Shown one piece after another: positions 35,846 to 43,797 of a stretch of 44,264 bases of DNA. The stretch is from Actinomycetes bacterium. Lineage in GTDB: Bacteria; Actinomycetota; Acidimicrobiia; Acidimicrobiales; Palsa-688. The stretch is from contig JAJYLA010000012.1 of assembly GCA_021788115.1 (NCBI GenBank), forward strand, positions 1-44,264, written 5' to 3'. The notes under the pieces were generated by a model that searched no databases, was not told where the DNA came from, and saw nothing but the letters and a program-made list of their open reading frames with translations. Each line of letters begins with the position of its first letter. The first letter of the stretch is position 1. The position numbers were made by a program, and so were the translations under genes.

Positions 35846-36822
35846 GGCGCCACCGGGAAGCGCTCCCCCGTCAGGAGGGCGTCGGCGGGCACCGACGCCC
35901 CGTCGCCGACCACCGTCAGGTCCCACACGCGTGCGCCCGACCCGATGCGGGCGCCCGTGCCGACGATCGACGCGCGCACGTGGGCGCCGTGGCCGACGTC
36001 GACACGGTCGAAGAGCACGGACCCCTCCACCGTGGCGCCGTCTGCGACGTGGACGTCGTCGCCGAGCACGCTGCCGGCGACACGGGCGCTCGTGGACACG
36101 CGGCACGACGGGCCGGGCGCGGCGGCGAAGACGGCGTTGGCGGCGAGGTACGCCGCGGGGGTCCCGGCGTCGACCCACGGGGCGTCGGACGCCAGCGCGT
36201 ACAGCGCCCCCGCCTGCGCGAGCTGCGGGAAGGTCTCCCGCTCGATCGACACCCGCCGGCCGGGGGGAATGCGCTCGAGCACCGACGGCTCGAGGACGTA
36301 GGTGCCGGCGTTGATCAGGTTGGTGGGGGTGTCCTCCGGCGGCGGCTTCTCGATGAAGGCGAGGACCCGGCCGGCGGCGTCGGTGGTCACGACCCCGAAC
36401 CGGGAGGGCTCCTCGACGGCGGTGAGGGCGATCGTCGCCTCGGCCCGCCGCCGGCGGTGGAAGGAGATCAGGGCGCTGAGGTCGAGGCCCGTCAGCACGT
36501 CGCCGTTGACGACGACGAACCTTTCGTCGAGGCCGGCGCTGGTCGCGGCGAACCGGATGGCGCCCGCCGTGTCGAGCGGCTCCGCCTCGACGGCGTACTC
36601 GAGGGCCACGCCGGCGCAGCGGCCGTCGGGGTAGGCCTTCATGAACGCGTCGGGCCGGTAGCCGAGGGACAGGACCGCTGCGTCGATCCCGTGGGCGGCG
36701 AGGTGGCCGAGCACCCGCTCGATCATCGGGCATCCCCCCACGGGCAGCATCTGCTTGGGGGTGGTGTAGGTGAGCGGCCGGAGGCGGGTGCCCTCGCCCC
36801 CGACGAGGACGACCGCCCTCAC
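35842..36822 (-). CDS. GDP-mannose pyrophosphorylase-like nucleotidyltransferase
   Basis: A 326-residue sugar-1-phosphate nucleotidyltransferase. GGEGTRLRPLTYTTPKQMLP (8-27) is the nucleotide-binding signature, VVNGDVL binds metal, and FIEKPP and NAGTYVLEPSVL follow. The C-terminal 90 residues form a left-handed beta-helix of hexapeptide repeats. Closest in style to the actinobacterial mannose-1-phosphate guanylyltransferase (mycobacterial ManB/Rv3264c), making GDP-mannose from the product of the phosphomannomutase at 15.7-17 kb. GTG 36822 overlaps the stop of the upstream gene by 4 nt. A UDP- or dTDP-sugar specificity is the alternative. Confidence 0.82.
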   Translation of the reverse strand: MRAVVLVGGEGTRLRPLTYTTPKQMLPVGGCPMIERVLGHLAAHGIDAAVLSLGYRPDAFMKAYPDGRCAGVALEYAVEAEPLDTAGAIRFAATSAGLDERFVVVNGDVLTGLDLSALISFHRRRRAEATIALTAVEEPSRFGVVTTDAAGRVLAFIEKPPPEDTPTNLINAGTYVLEPSVLERIPPGRRVSIERETFPQLAQAGALYALASDAPWVDAGTPAAYLAANAVFAAAPGPSCRVSTSARVAGSVLGDDVHVADGATVEGSVLFDRVDVGHGAHVRASIVGTGARIGSGARVWDLTVVGDGASVPADALLTGERFPVAP

Positions 36823-37571
36823 TTCTTCCCCGTGCTCGCCGTGGTGGAACTCGTCGGCTTGACCGTCGTCGGGGTCGTCGGCTTGACCGTCGTCGGGGTC
36901 GTGGTGGTCGGCGACGTGGAGGCCGACAGCTTGGTGAGGTTGGTCTGCACGTACGCCGGCGGCGGGGGGATCTTCCCCTTGTCGGAGGCGGGGACGAAGG
37001 CGATGGTCACGAGCGCGCCGTCGCTGAGGGGCACGTCGGTCGGCGTGACCGTCTCGAGCGTCCCGACGTTGTCGCCGACGTAGTCGAACTGCTTCACGTA
37101 GACGTGGCCGGGCTTTCCCTCACAGGTGGCCCCGTCGGTGTACAGCTTGCCTCCGGGCACCTGCAGCTCCGCCGCGTTGAGCTTCATCCCGACGGCCCCG
37201 GCGAACTTGCCGAGCGTGGCGTTCTTGCCGGCCGCGGCCTTCACCGTCGGGTGGATGTGGATGATCCCGTCGCCGTTGCCGGTGGTGATGCCCTGCGGGT
37301 CCTTGGCGTGGCTGATCGCTTTCGCCCAGGTGCCGCACTCGTACACGCCGTAACCCTCGTACCAGGTCGTGCCGACGGTCGGAGCAGAGTTGCCCCGGTT
37401 GTTGATCTGGGCGAGGCGGTGGTTGCGGCTCACCCAGGTGCCGAGGAGCCCGAGGATCACGATCACCGCGACCATCGCGTAGTACCCCCACGGCCTGCGC
37501 CCGCGGCTCGCCCGGCCACCCCCGATGCCGGCAGCGCGCGCGACTTTCTTGCTCGATGAAGCCTTGCCCAT
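36819..37571 (-). CDS. membrane-anchored protein of unknown function
   Basis: A 250-residue protein with a basic cytoplasmic N-terminus, one TM helix (about 29-48) and an extracytoplasmic domain (50-205). The domain has conserved-looking YEGYGVYECGTWAKAI, GIIHIHP and FDYVGDNVGT stretches and two Cys that may pair. The tail is Thr/Pro-rich (215-245) with a duplicated TPTTVKPT unit, suited to glycosylation or wall spanning. I do not recognise the family. It starts 9 nt after the glycosyltransferase stop and ends overlapping the nucleotidyltransferase start, so it is firmly inside the dTDP-rhamnose/UDP-xylose operon and probably works with envelope glycans. Confidence 0.65.
   Translation of the reverse strand: MGKASSSKKVARAAGIGGGRASRGRRPWGYYAMVAVIVILGLLGTWVSRNHRLAQINNRGNSAPTVGTTWYEGYGVYECGTWAKAISHAKDPQGITTGNGDGIIHIHPTVKAAAGKNATLGKFAGAVGMKLNAAELQVPGGKLYTDGATCEGKPGHVYVKQFDYVGDNVGTLETVTPTDVPLSDGALVTIAFVPASDKGKIPPPPAYVQTNLTKLSASTSPTTTTPTTVKPTTPTTVKPTSSTTASTGKK
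36853..36900 (-). repeat. 24-bp tandem duplication
   Basis: Two identical 24-bp copies (36853-36876 and 36877-36900) encode the TPTTVKPT units in the Thr/Pro-rich tail of the membrane-anchored protein. They are identical at every base, suggesting a recent duplication. Confidence 0.85.
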
Positions 37572-37580
37572 AGCAACCGC

Positions 37581-38492
37581 TCAGGGTAGCGGCCGCGGCG
37601 GCGACCCATGGCCCGCCCCGGCGAGCGCCCGCTGCGCAGCGGACACCGCCAGCCGCCCAGCGAGGCCGACGGCGACGACGGGGAGCGCCGCCCGCCGCGC
37701 CCCGGCCGTGCTGCGCACGGCGAAACGCCACATCGACCGGTGGTGGGCGGCGAGCATCCGGTACGGGTGCCGGTCGGCTGAGACGCCCTGCACGTGGACC
37801 ACCTCGGCCTCGGGCACGTAGCCGATCCCCCAGCCCTCTTTGCCGAGCCGCCAGCACAGGTCGACGTCCTCCATGTACATGAAGTAGGAGGGGTCGAAGC
37901 CGCGCACCTGGTCCCACGCCTCGCGTCGCACGAGGAAGCACGAGCCCGAGACCCAGTCGACGTGGGCGGCGTCGCGGTGGTCCCAGTCGAGCAGCCGGTA
38001 ACGGCGGGTGAAGCGGTTCCACGGGGCGACGGAGCCGAGCAGGCCGTGGCCCAGCGCGTCGAGAAGGTCCGGGAAGGTTCGCGCCGAGGGGTAGAGCGAC
38101 CCGTCGGGGTTGCGCACCGCCGGGCCCACCGCCCCCAGGCCCGGGTCGGCGGCGAGTGCGGCGGCCAGGGCGGCGACCGACCCGCCGGCCAGCTCGACGT
38201 CGGGGTTGCAGACGAGCAGGTACGGCGCCGCGGCGACGGCGTCGACGCCCGCCCCGAGGTTGGCCGCACGGCCGTAGCCGAGGTTCGCGCCTGCGTCCAG
38301 CCACAGGGCTCCCCCGGCTCGGGCCACCGCCTGGGAGTCGTCGACGGACCCGTTGTCGACGACCACGGTGACCTCCACGCCGTTGTTGGCGAGGGAGGCC
38401 ACGCAGGCGCCGAGGTGGCGGGCCGCGTTGTAGTTGACGACGACGGCGGCGACGGCGCCGGCGGCCGGGCCGGCGGCTGCGGTGGCTGTCAC
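37581..38492 (-). CDS. GT2 rhamnosyltransferase-like (WbbL type)
   Basis: A 303-residue GT-A glycosyltransferase of family 2. AVVVNYNAARHLGACVASL opens the domain, VVVDNGSVDDS binds nucleotide, CNPDVEL is the DxD-like motif and YMYMEDVDLCWRLGKEGW the ED acceptor motif. These resemble WbbL, the dTDP-rhamnose:GlcNAc-PP-polyprenol transferase that builds the arabinogalactan linker in mycobacteria, where wbbL also lies next to rmlD and the GDP-mannose pyrophosphorylase gene. GTG 38492 overlaps the stop of uxs by 4 nt. Substrate assignment rests on context. Confidence 0.8.
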   Translation of the reverse strand: MTATAAAGPAAGAVAAVVVNYNAARHLGACVASLANNGVEVTVVVDNGSVDDSQAVARAGGALWLDAGANLGYGRAANLGAGVDAVAAAPYLLVCNPDVELAGGSVAALAAALAADPGLGAVGPAVRNPDGSLYPSARTFPDLLDALGHGLLGSVAPWNRFTRRYRLLDWDHRDAAHVDWVSGSCFLVRREAWDQVRGFDPSYFMYMEDVDLCWRLGKEGWGIGYVPEAEVVHVQGVSADRHPYRMLAAHHRSMWRFAVRSTAGARRAALPVVAVGLAGRLAVSAAQRALAGAGHGSPPRPLP

Positions 38493-39424
38493 GGGTCCGT
38501 CCGGGAGCGGAACCACTCGACGGTGCGGGCCAGGCCCTCGGAGAGGGGGGTGGTCGGCTCCCATCCGAGCTCGCGCCGGGCCAGGGTGAGGTCGGGACGC
38601 CGGCGCACCGGGTCGTCGGCCGTGCGCTCGACGAACCGGACACCCGCCCGTGACCCGGTCAGCTCGATCACCAGGGTGGCAACCTCGAGCATGGTTCGCT
38701 CGTCGTCGTGGCCGATGTTGACCGGGCCGCTACAGCCGGAGCCGAGGAGGGCGAGCAGCCCGCCCACCTGGTCGTCGACGTAGCAGAAGCTGCGGCTCTG
38801 CGACCCGTCGCCGTGCACGGTGAGGGGCTCGCCGCGAAGCGCCTGGGCGACGAAGTTCGAGACCGCCCGGCCGTCGTCGGGGCGCATCCGGGGGCCGTAG
38901 GTGTTGAAGATGCGGGCTATGCGGACCTCGACCCCGTAGAGGCGGTGGTAGGCCATCGTGAGCGCCTCGCCGAAGCGCTTCGCCTCGTCGTACACCGATC
39001 GCGGGCCGACCGGGTTCACGTTGCCCCAGTAGGACTCCGGCTGGGGGTGGACGAGCGGGTCGCCGTACACCTCGCTCGTCGACGCCTGCAGGAACCGCGC
39101 CCCGTCGCGCCGGGCGACCTCGAGCAGGTTGGCGACGCCGCGGCTGCCGGTGTCGAGGATCTCGCGCGCCAGGGGGCCGAAGTCCGCCGGCGACGCCGGG
39201 CACGCCAGGTTGATCACCGCCTCGAAGGCGCCCGGCACCGGCACGCCGGCGGCGACGTCCGCCTCCACCCAGGAGAAGCCGGCCCGCCCCCCGAGCCCCG
39301 CCACGTTCGACGCCGAACCGGTCACCAGGTTGTCGACACACACGACCTCGTCGCCCCGCTCGAGGAGGCGCGCGCACAGCGCCGAGCCGATCAGGCCGGC
39401 GCCGCCGGCCACCAGCACCCGCAT
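38489..39424 (-). CDS. uxs: UDP-glucuronate decarboxylase (UDP-xylose synthase)-like
   Basis: A 311-residue extended SDR. VAGGAGLIGS (5-14) binds NAD; NLACPASPADF, TSEVYGDPLVHPQPESYWG, NPVGPRSVYDEAKR (catalytic Tyr/Lys) and RIFNTYGPRM are hallmarks of UDP-xylose synthases, which decarboxylate UDP-glucuronate. The directly upstream gene is UDP-glucose dehydrogenase, supplying that substrate. Its ATG shares one base with the ugd stop (TGATG). The pair predicts UDP-xylose or the 4-keto-pentose in the envelope glycan. Confidence 0.87.
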   Translation of the reverse strand: MRVLVAGGAGLIGSALCARLLERGDEVVCVDNLVTGSASNVAGLGGRAGFSWVEADVAAGVPVPGAFEAVINLACPASPADFGPLAREILDTGSRGVANLLEVARRDGARFLQASTSEVYGDPLVHPQPESYWGNVNPVGPRSVYDEAKRFGEALTMAYHRLYGVEVRIARIFNTYGPRMRPDDGRAVSNFVAQALRGEPLTVHGDGSQSRSFCYVDDQVGGLLALLGSGCSGPVNIGHDDERTMLEVATLVIELTGSRAGVRFVERTADDPVRRRPDLTLARRELGWEPTTPLSEGLARTVEWFRSRTDP

Positions 39425-40737
39425 CAGCTGCGGCCCATGCCCGTGTACCGGAGCCCCGCGGCGCGCACCTGCGCCGGGTCGAGCAGGTTGCGGGTGTCGA
39501 CGACGGCCGGGTTGGCCATCGACGCCGACACTCGGGCGAGGTCCACGTCCGCGAACTGGGGCCACTCCGTCAGCACCACGAGGGCGCGCGCCCCCTCGCA
39601 CGCCGCGTAGGCGTCGGCGCACAACTCCACGCCGAGGGACCGCAGGTTGGCGTCGCTCGCCTCGGGCAGAGTCGGGTCGAACGCCCGGACGGTCGCCCCG
39701 CGGTGGCGGACGCGTCGCAGCACCGACAGCGCCGGCGAGTCGCGCAGGTCGTCGGTGGACGCCTTGAACGTCAGGCCCCACGCCGCCACGGTCACCCCCT
39801 CGAGCGAGCCCCCCACCGCCTCCTCGACCCGGTCGGCGACCAGGTCGAACTGCCTCTCGTTGGCGACGATCGCTTCGCGCAGGAGGGCGAAGTCGTAGCC
39901 GTGGTCTTCGGCCATGCGCAGCAGCGCCGCGGTGTCCTTGGGGAAGCACGAACCCCCCCAGCCGGGGCCGGGCGACAGGTGGTCCGCTCCGATGCGACGG
40001 TCGTAGCCCATGCCCCGGATGACGTCGACGGCGTCGGCGCCGACCGCCTGGCAGAGGGTGGCGATGGCGTTGACGAAAGAGACCTTGGCGGCGAGAAAGG
40101 CGTTGCACGCGTACTTGACCGTCTCCGCCGACGCAGGGTCGGTGATGAGCACGGGGGCGTCCAGCGGGGCGTACAGGGCGGTCAGGCGCTCCGCCGCGGC
40201 CCGGTCGTCGCTGCCGATGACGATGCGGTCGGGGTGCAGCCAGTCGCCGATGGCGCTGCCCTCCCGGAGGAACTCGGGGTTGGACACCACCGCGACGTCC
40301 GGGCGGGAGAGGGCGGCCGCCACGGTGCCGGCGGAGCCGACCGGCACCGTCGACTTGGTGACGACAACGGCGCCGGCCTCGAGGTGCGGCGCGATCTGCG
40401 ACGCCGCCTCCTTCACGTAGCGGAGGTCGGCGGCGCCGTCGCCCCCCTGGGGGGTGGGCACGCACAGGAACACGAAGTCGGCGCCGGCGGACGCCGCCGC
40501 GGCGTCGGTGGTGAAAGACAGCCGCCCGGCGCCGATCCCTTCCTCGAGCAGGGCCGCGAGGCCCTCCTCGAGGATGGGCGGCTCTCCCCGGCTCATGCGC
40601 TCGACCTTCGCCTCGTCGACGTCGACGGCTGCGACACGGCAGCCGAGGTGGGCCAGGCACACCGCCGTGGTCAAGCCGACGTAGCCGGCGCCGATGACAG
40701 CGATCGACGGGGCCGGATCCCGGCGGTTCTCTGTCAC
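39424..40737 (-). CDS. ugd: UDP-glucose 6-dehydrogenase
   Basis: A 437-residue two-step NAD-dependent dehydrogenase making UDP-glucuronate. N-terminal IAVIGAGYVGLTTAVCLAHLG (first part, 12-22) binds NAD. VVTKSTVPVG and NPEFLREGSA line the site, LITDPASAETVKYACNAFLA holds the Lys, and catalytic Cys264 lies in GGSCFPKD. C-terminal AWGLTFKASTDDLRDSPAL is the UDP-binding domain. GTG 40737 overlaps the rmlD stop (GTGA). It stands between dTDP-rhamnose genes and UDP-xylose synthase. Confidence 0.94.
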   Translation of the reverse strand: MTENRRDPAPSIAVIGAGYVGLTTAVCLAHLGCRVAAVDVDEAKVERMSRGEPPILEEGLAALLEEGIGAGRLSFTTDAAAASAGADFVFLCVPTPQGGDGAADLRYVKEAASQIAPHLEAGAVVVTKSTVPVGSAGTVAAALSRPDVAVVSNPEFLREGSAIGDWLHPDRIVIGSDDRAAAERLTALYAPLDAPVLITDPASAETVKYACNAFLAAKVSFVNAIATLCQAVGADAVDVIRGMGYDRRIGADHLSPGPGWGGSCFPKDTAALLRMAEDHGYDFALLREAIVANERQFDLVADRVEEAVGGSLEGVTVAAWGLTFKASTDDLRDSPALSVLRRVRHRGATVRAFDPTLPEASDANLRSLGVELCADAYAACEGARALVVLTEWPQFADVDLARVSASMANPAVVDTRNLLDPAQVRAAGLRYTGMGRS

Positions 40738-41636
40738 GAGCGGGGTTCCGTCGGGGACGGGCGCGGCGGTGGCATGGTTCGACGGGCGAGCGCCTTGACG
40801 GTGCGCTCGAGGGGCTCGTGATGGTCGGCGAGGAGCGGGATGCCGCTCAGGCGGAGGGCCGCGTTGTCGAGCACCGAGTTGGCCGGCCGCGGCGCCGGCC
40901 GGGGCGGGTCCAGCTCATCGGTCGAGATCGGCGTCACCCGGGCCGGGTCTTGGCCGGCGGCGGCCAGGATGTCGCGCGCGAACCGGTACCAGGTGGTCGC
41001 CCCCTGGTTGGTCACGTGGAAAAGGCCGGGCCGGCGCGCCAGCCCGAGTGTCAGCAGCATCCGGGCGAGGTCCTCGGTGAACGTCGGGCACCCCGCCTGG
41101 TCGTCCACGAACCGGAGCGTGCCCCCGCCGGCTGCGAGACGCAGCACGGCCTTCACCATGTTCGACCCGTGGGGCCCGCACACCCACGAGGTGCGCACGA
41201 TGGTCGCGCCCGGCGCCGCCGCGGCGACCTCCGCCTCGCCGGCCAGCTTCGACCGCCCGTACACCGACTGGGGGTTCGGCCGGTCCCATTCCGTGTAGGG
41301 GGCCGGGGAGCGCCCGTCGAAGACGTAATCGGTCGACACCGCCACGAGATGGGCGCCGGCGAGGCGCGCCGCCTCCGCCACGTTGCGGCACCCGAGGGCG
41401 TTGACCCGGTAGGCGCGGTCCGGGTCGGCCTCGCAGGCGTCGACCGCCGTCCAGGCGGCGGCGTGCACCACGAGGTCCGGGGCGAGAGCCGTGATCGCCG
41501 AGAGGACGGCGTCGCGGTCGCCGACGTCGAGGTCGCCGTGCGCGGCGGCGGTGACGTCGTGGCGCGGCTCGAGGGACGCGAGGCGCGCGACGTCGGTGCC
41601 GAGCTGCCCGCCGGAGCCCGTGACGAGGATCCTCAC
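40734..41636 (-). CDS. rmlD: dTDP-4-dehydrorhamnose reductase
   Basis: A 300-residue SDR completing dTDP-L-rhamnose. ILVTGSGGQLGTDVA (3-17), HAAAWTAVDACEADP, catalytic Thr102 in STDYVFDG, Tyr126/Lys130 in YGRSK, and TSWVCGPHGSNMVK are all typical. The C-terminal 25 residues are basic and Pro-rich. GTG 41636 overlaps the rmlB stop by 4 nt. No rmlC (epimerase) is visible in the window, so it must be elsewhere. Confidence 0.93.
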   Translation of the reverse strand: MRILVTGSGGQLGTDVARLASLEPRHDVTAAAHGDLDVGDRDAVLSAITALAPDLVVHAAAWTAVDACEADPDRAYRVNALGCRNVAEAARLAGAHLVAVSTDYVFDGRSPAPYTEWDRPNPQSVYGRSKLAGEAEVAAAAPGATIVRTSWVCGPHGSNMVKAVLRLAAGGGTLRFVDDQAGCPTFTEDLARMLLTLGLARRPGLFHVTNQGATTWYRFARDILAAAGQDPARVTPISTDELDPPRPAPRPANSVLDNAALRLSGIPLLADHHEPLERTVKALARRTMPPPRPSPTEPRS

Positions 41637-42610
41637 GGCTGCGGCGCGGGGACAGCCTTGAGCGGCTCCCACCACCAGCGGTTGTCGCGGTACCAGGCGA
41701 ACGTCACCTCGAGGGCCTCGTCGAGCTTGTGGGCCGGCGCCCAGCCGAGGGCGGCCGCCTTCGAGGAGTCGATGCAGTAACGCCGGTCGTGGCCGAGGCG
41801 GTCCTGCACGTAGTCCACCATCTCCTCGCCGGCGCCGGCGAGGGCGAGGATCCGGTCGGTGAGCTCCCGGTTGGTGAGCTCGCTGCCGCCCCCGATGTTG
41901 TAGATCTCGCCGGGCTCGCCGCGGCGCAGGACCGCGTCGATGGCGGCGCAGTTGTCCTCCACGTAGAGCCAGTCCCTCTTGTTCAAACCGTCCCCGTAGA
42001 GCGGGACCCTGCGGCCGTCGAGCAGGTTGGTGACGAACAGGGGGATCACCTTCTCGGGGTACTGCCAGGGGCCGAAGTTGTTGGACGAGCGGGTGATCAG
42101 CACCGGCAGGCCGTAGGTCGAGAAGTAGGAGCGAGCGATCAGGTCCGAGCCGGCCTTGGAGGCGCTGTAGGGGGATCGGGGGTCGAGGGCGTCGGTCTCG
42201 CGGCTGGCGCCCACCTCGACGGAGCCGTACACCTCGTCGGTGGAGACGTGCACGACGCGCGGTATGCCCGACGTGCGGCAGGCGTGCATCACCGCGTTGG
42301 TGCCGACGCAGTTGGTCACCACGAAGTCCTCCGGGCCGGCGATGGACCGGTCGACGTGGCTCTCCGCCGCGAAGTGGACCACCGCGTCGTGGCCCTTTGC
42401 CGCCGCCGAGAAGGCCGCGATGTCGCAGATGTTGGCGTGCACGAACCGGAACCGCCCCGCCTCGGCGCGCTCGATGTCGGCCAGGGTCGACCGGTTGCCG
42501 GCGTAGGTGAGAGCGTCGTAGACGGTGACCTCGTCGTCGCGGTTGGCGAGCACCCACCGCACGTAGTTCGAGCCGATGAATCCGGCGCCGCCGGTGACCA
42601 GTACCTTCAC
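41633..42610 (-). CDS. rmlB: dTDP-glucose 4,6-dehydratase
   Basis: A 325-residue extended SDR catalysing the second step of dTDP-rhamnose synthesis. TGGAGFIGSNYVRW (6-19), DALTYAGN, FAAESHVDRSI, STDEVYGS (catalytic Thr-Asp-Glu), YSASKAGSD, SNNFGPWQYPEKVIPLF and NKRDWLYVEDN are family signatures. GTG 42610 lies 8 nt after a TATCCT box, so this is probably the first gene of the overlapping operon running to galE, 64 nt downstream of rmlA. Confidence 0.96.
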   Translation of the reverse strand: MKVLVTGGAGFIGSNYVRWVLANRDDEVTVYDALTYAGNRSTLADIERAEAGRFRFVHANICDIAAFSAAAKGHDAVVHFAAESHVDRSIAGPEDFVVTNCVGTNAVMHACRTSGIPRVVHVSTDEVYGSVEVGASRETDALDPRSPYSASKAGSDLIARSYFSTYGLPVLITRSSNNFGPWQYPEKVIPLFVTNLLDGRRVPLYGDGLNKRDWLYVEDNCAAIDAVLRRGEPGEIYNIGGGSELTNRELTDRILALAGAGEEMVDYVQDRLGHDRRYCIDSSKAAALGWAPAHKLDEALEVTFAWYRDNRWWWEPLKAVPAPQP

Positions 42611-42618
42611 CCTGCCAG

Positions 42619-42624
42619 AGGATA
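42619..42624 (-). promoter_or_regulatory. -10 box before rmlB operon
   Basis: Minus-strand TATCCT (42624-42619) is 8 nt before GTG 42610. It lies in the 64-nt rmlA-rmlB gap and may start the eight-gene polysaccharide operon independently of rmlA. Confidence 0.4.
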
Positions 42625-42674
42625 GCGGGGCCTCACAGCCCTCCTGTCCGGAGGCGCGGGCCCCGCCGGCGGGC

Positions 42675-43784
42675 CTAGTGGAGGTCGACCTGGCAGTGGT
42701 CGCCGACCATGAGGCGGGTCGCGCGAGGGCGGCGGCCGGTGCGGATGACCTCCACGTGGTAGCCGAGCAGGGAGTCCTCGATGCGCCCCGCGGCCAGGAT
42801 GCGGCAGTCGTCCAGGACGACGGAATGCTCCACCTCGCTGCTCTCGATGACGCAGTCCCGGCCGATCGCGGAGAAGGGTCCGATGAAGCTGTCGGTCACG
42901 GTGGTGCCCGACCCGACGATGGCGGGACCGCGGATACGGCTGCGCAGGACGGTGGCGCCGGTCTCGACCACGACGCGGCCGTCGATCTCCGAGCCGTCGT
43001 CGACCTTGCCCTCGACGCGGCGCTCCAGCGCCTCGAGGATCAGGCGGTTCGCCTCGAGGAGCGGGGTGAGCTTGCCGGTGTCGATCCACCAGCCGTCGAG
43101 GACCTCGGCCCGGACGCGCAGCCCCTGGTCGACGAGCCACTGGATGGCATCGGTGATCTCGAGCTCTCCTCGCGCCGAGGGACGGATCGCCGCGACCGCG
43201 TCGTGGATGCGCGGGTCGAAGAGGTACACGCCGACCAGGGCCAGGTCCGAGGGCGGATCGGGGGGCTTCTCCAGCAGGCGCACCACGTGGCCGTCGTCGC
43301 CGAGCTCGGCCACGCCGAAGCGTTGCGGGTCGGGAACCCGCTTGAGAAGGATCTGGGCGCAGGGGGGGACTCCGGAGCCGCCGTCGAGGCTGGGGGCGAG
43401 CGAGCGGAGCCGGTCGGCTTCGAAGCGCTCCACGAAATCCCTGAGGCTCTGCTTGAGCATGTTGTCGCCGAGGTACATCACGAAGTCGTCGTCCCCGAGG
43501 AAATCCCGGGCGATGAGCACGGCGTGGGCAAGTCCGAGGGGGGCCTCCTGGGGCAGGTAGGTGACCGACAGCCCCCACCCGGAGCCGCTGCCGACGGCCG
43601 CCCGCACCTCCGCGGCGGTGTCGCCCACCACGATGCCGACCTCTTTGATCCCGGCGTCGGCGATCGCCTCCAGGCCGTAGAAGAGGATCGGCTTGTTGGC
43701 CACCGGCACCAGCTGCTTGGCACGCGTGTGGGTGATCGGCCGGAGCCGCGTGCCCGCCCCGCCTGCAAGGATCAGCGCCTTCAT
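42675..43784 (-). CDS. rmlA: glucose-1-phosphate thymidylyltransferase, long form
   Basis: A 369-residue nucleotidyltransferase making dTDP-glucose from glucose-1-phosphate. LAGGAGTRLRPITHTRAKQL (6-25) is the dTTP-binding signature; GDNMLK binds metal; RFGVAEL, LLEKPP, GVYLFDP and WWIDTGK follow. Residues 255-369 are a left-handed beta-helix, which marks the long archaeal/actinobacterial form rather than the 290-residue RmlA. ATG 43784 comes 7 nt after TAGCCT, whose first three bases are also the stop codon of birA. It feeds rmlB directly downstream. Confidence 0.88.
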   Translation of the reverse strand: MKALILAGGAGTRLRPITHTRAKQLVPVANKPILFYGLEAIADAGIKEVGIVVGDTAAEVRAAVGSGSGWGLSVTYLPQEAPLGLAHAVLIARDFLGDDDFVMYLGDNMLKQSLRDFVERFEADRLRSLAPSLDGGSGVPPCAQILLKRVPDPQRFGVAELGDDGHVVRLLEKPPDPPSDLALVGVYLFDPRIHDAVAAIRPSARGELEITDAIQWLVDQGLRVRAEVLDGWWIDTGKLTPLLEANRLILEALERRVEGKVDDGSEIDGRVVVETGATVLRSRIRGPAIVGSGTTVTDSFIGPFSAIGRDCVIESSEVEHSVVLDDCRILAAGRIEDSLLGYHVEVIRTGRRPRATRLMVGDHCQVDLH

Positions 43785-43797
43785 CGGGGCGAGGCTA
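43785..43797 (-). promoter_or_regulatory. -10 box for leaderless rmlA, overlapping birA stop
   Basis: Minus-strand TAGCCT (43797-43792) is followed by 7 nt and ATG 43784. Its TAG is the birA termination codon (43797-43795), so coding and promoter functions share bases. Confidence 0.5.
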
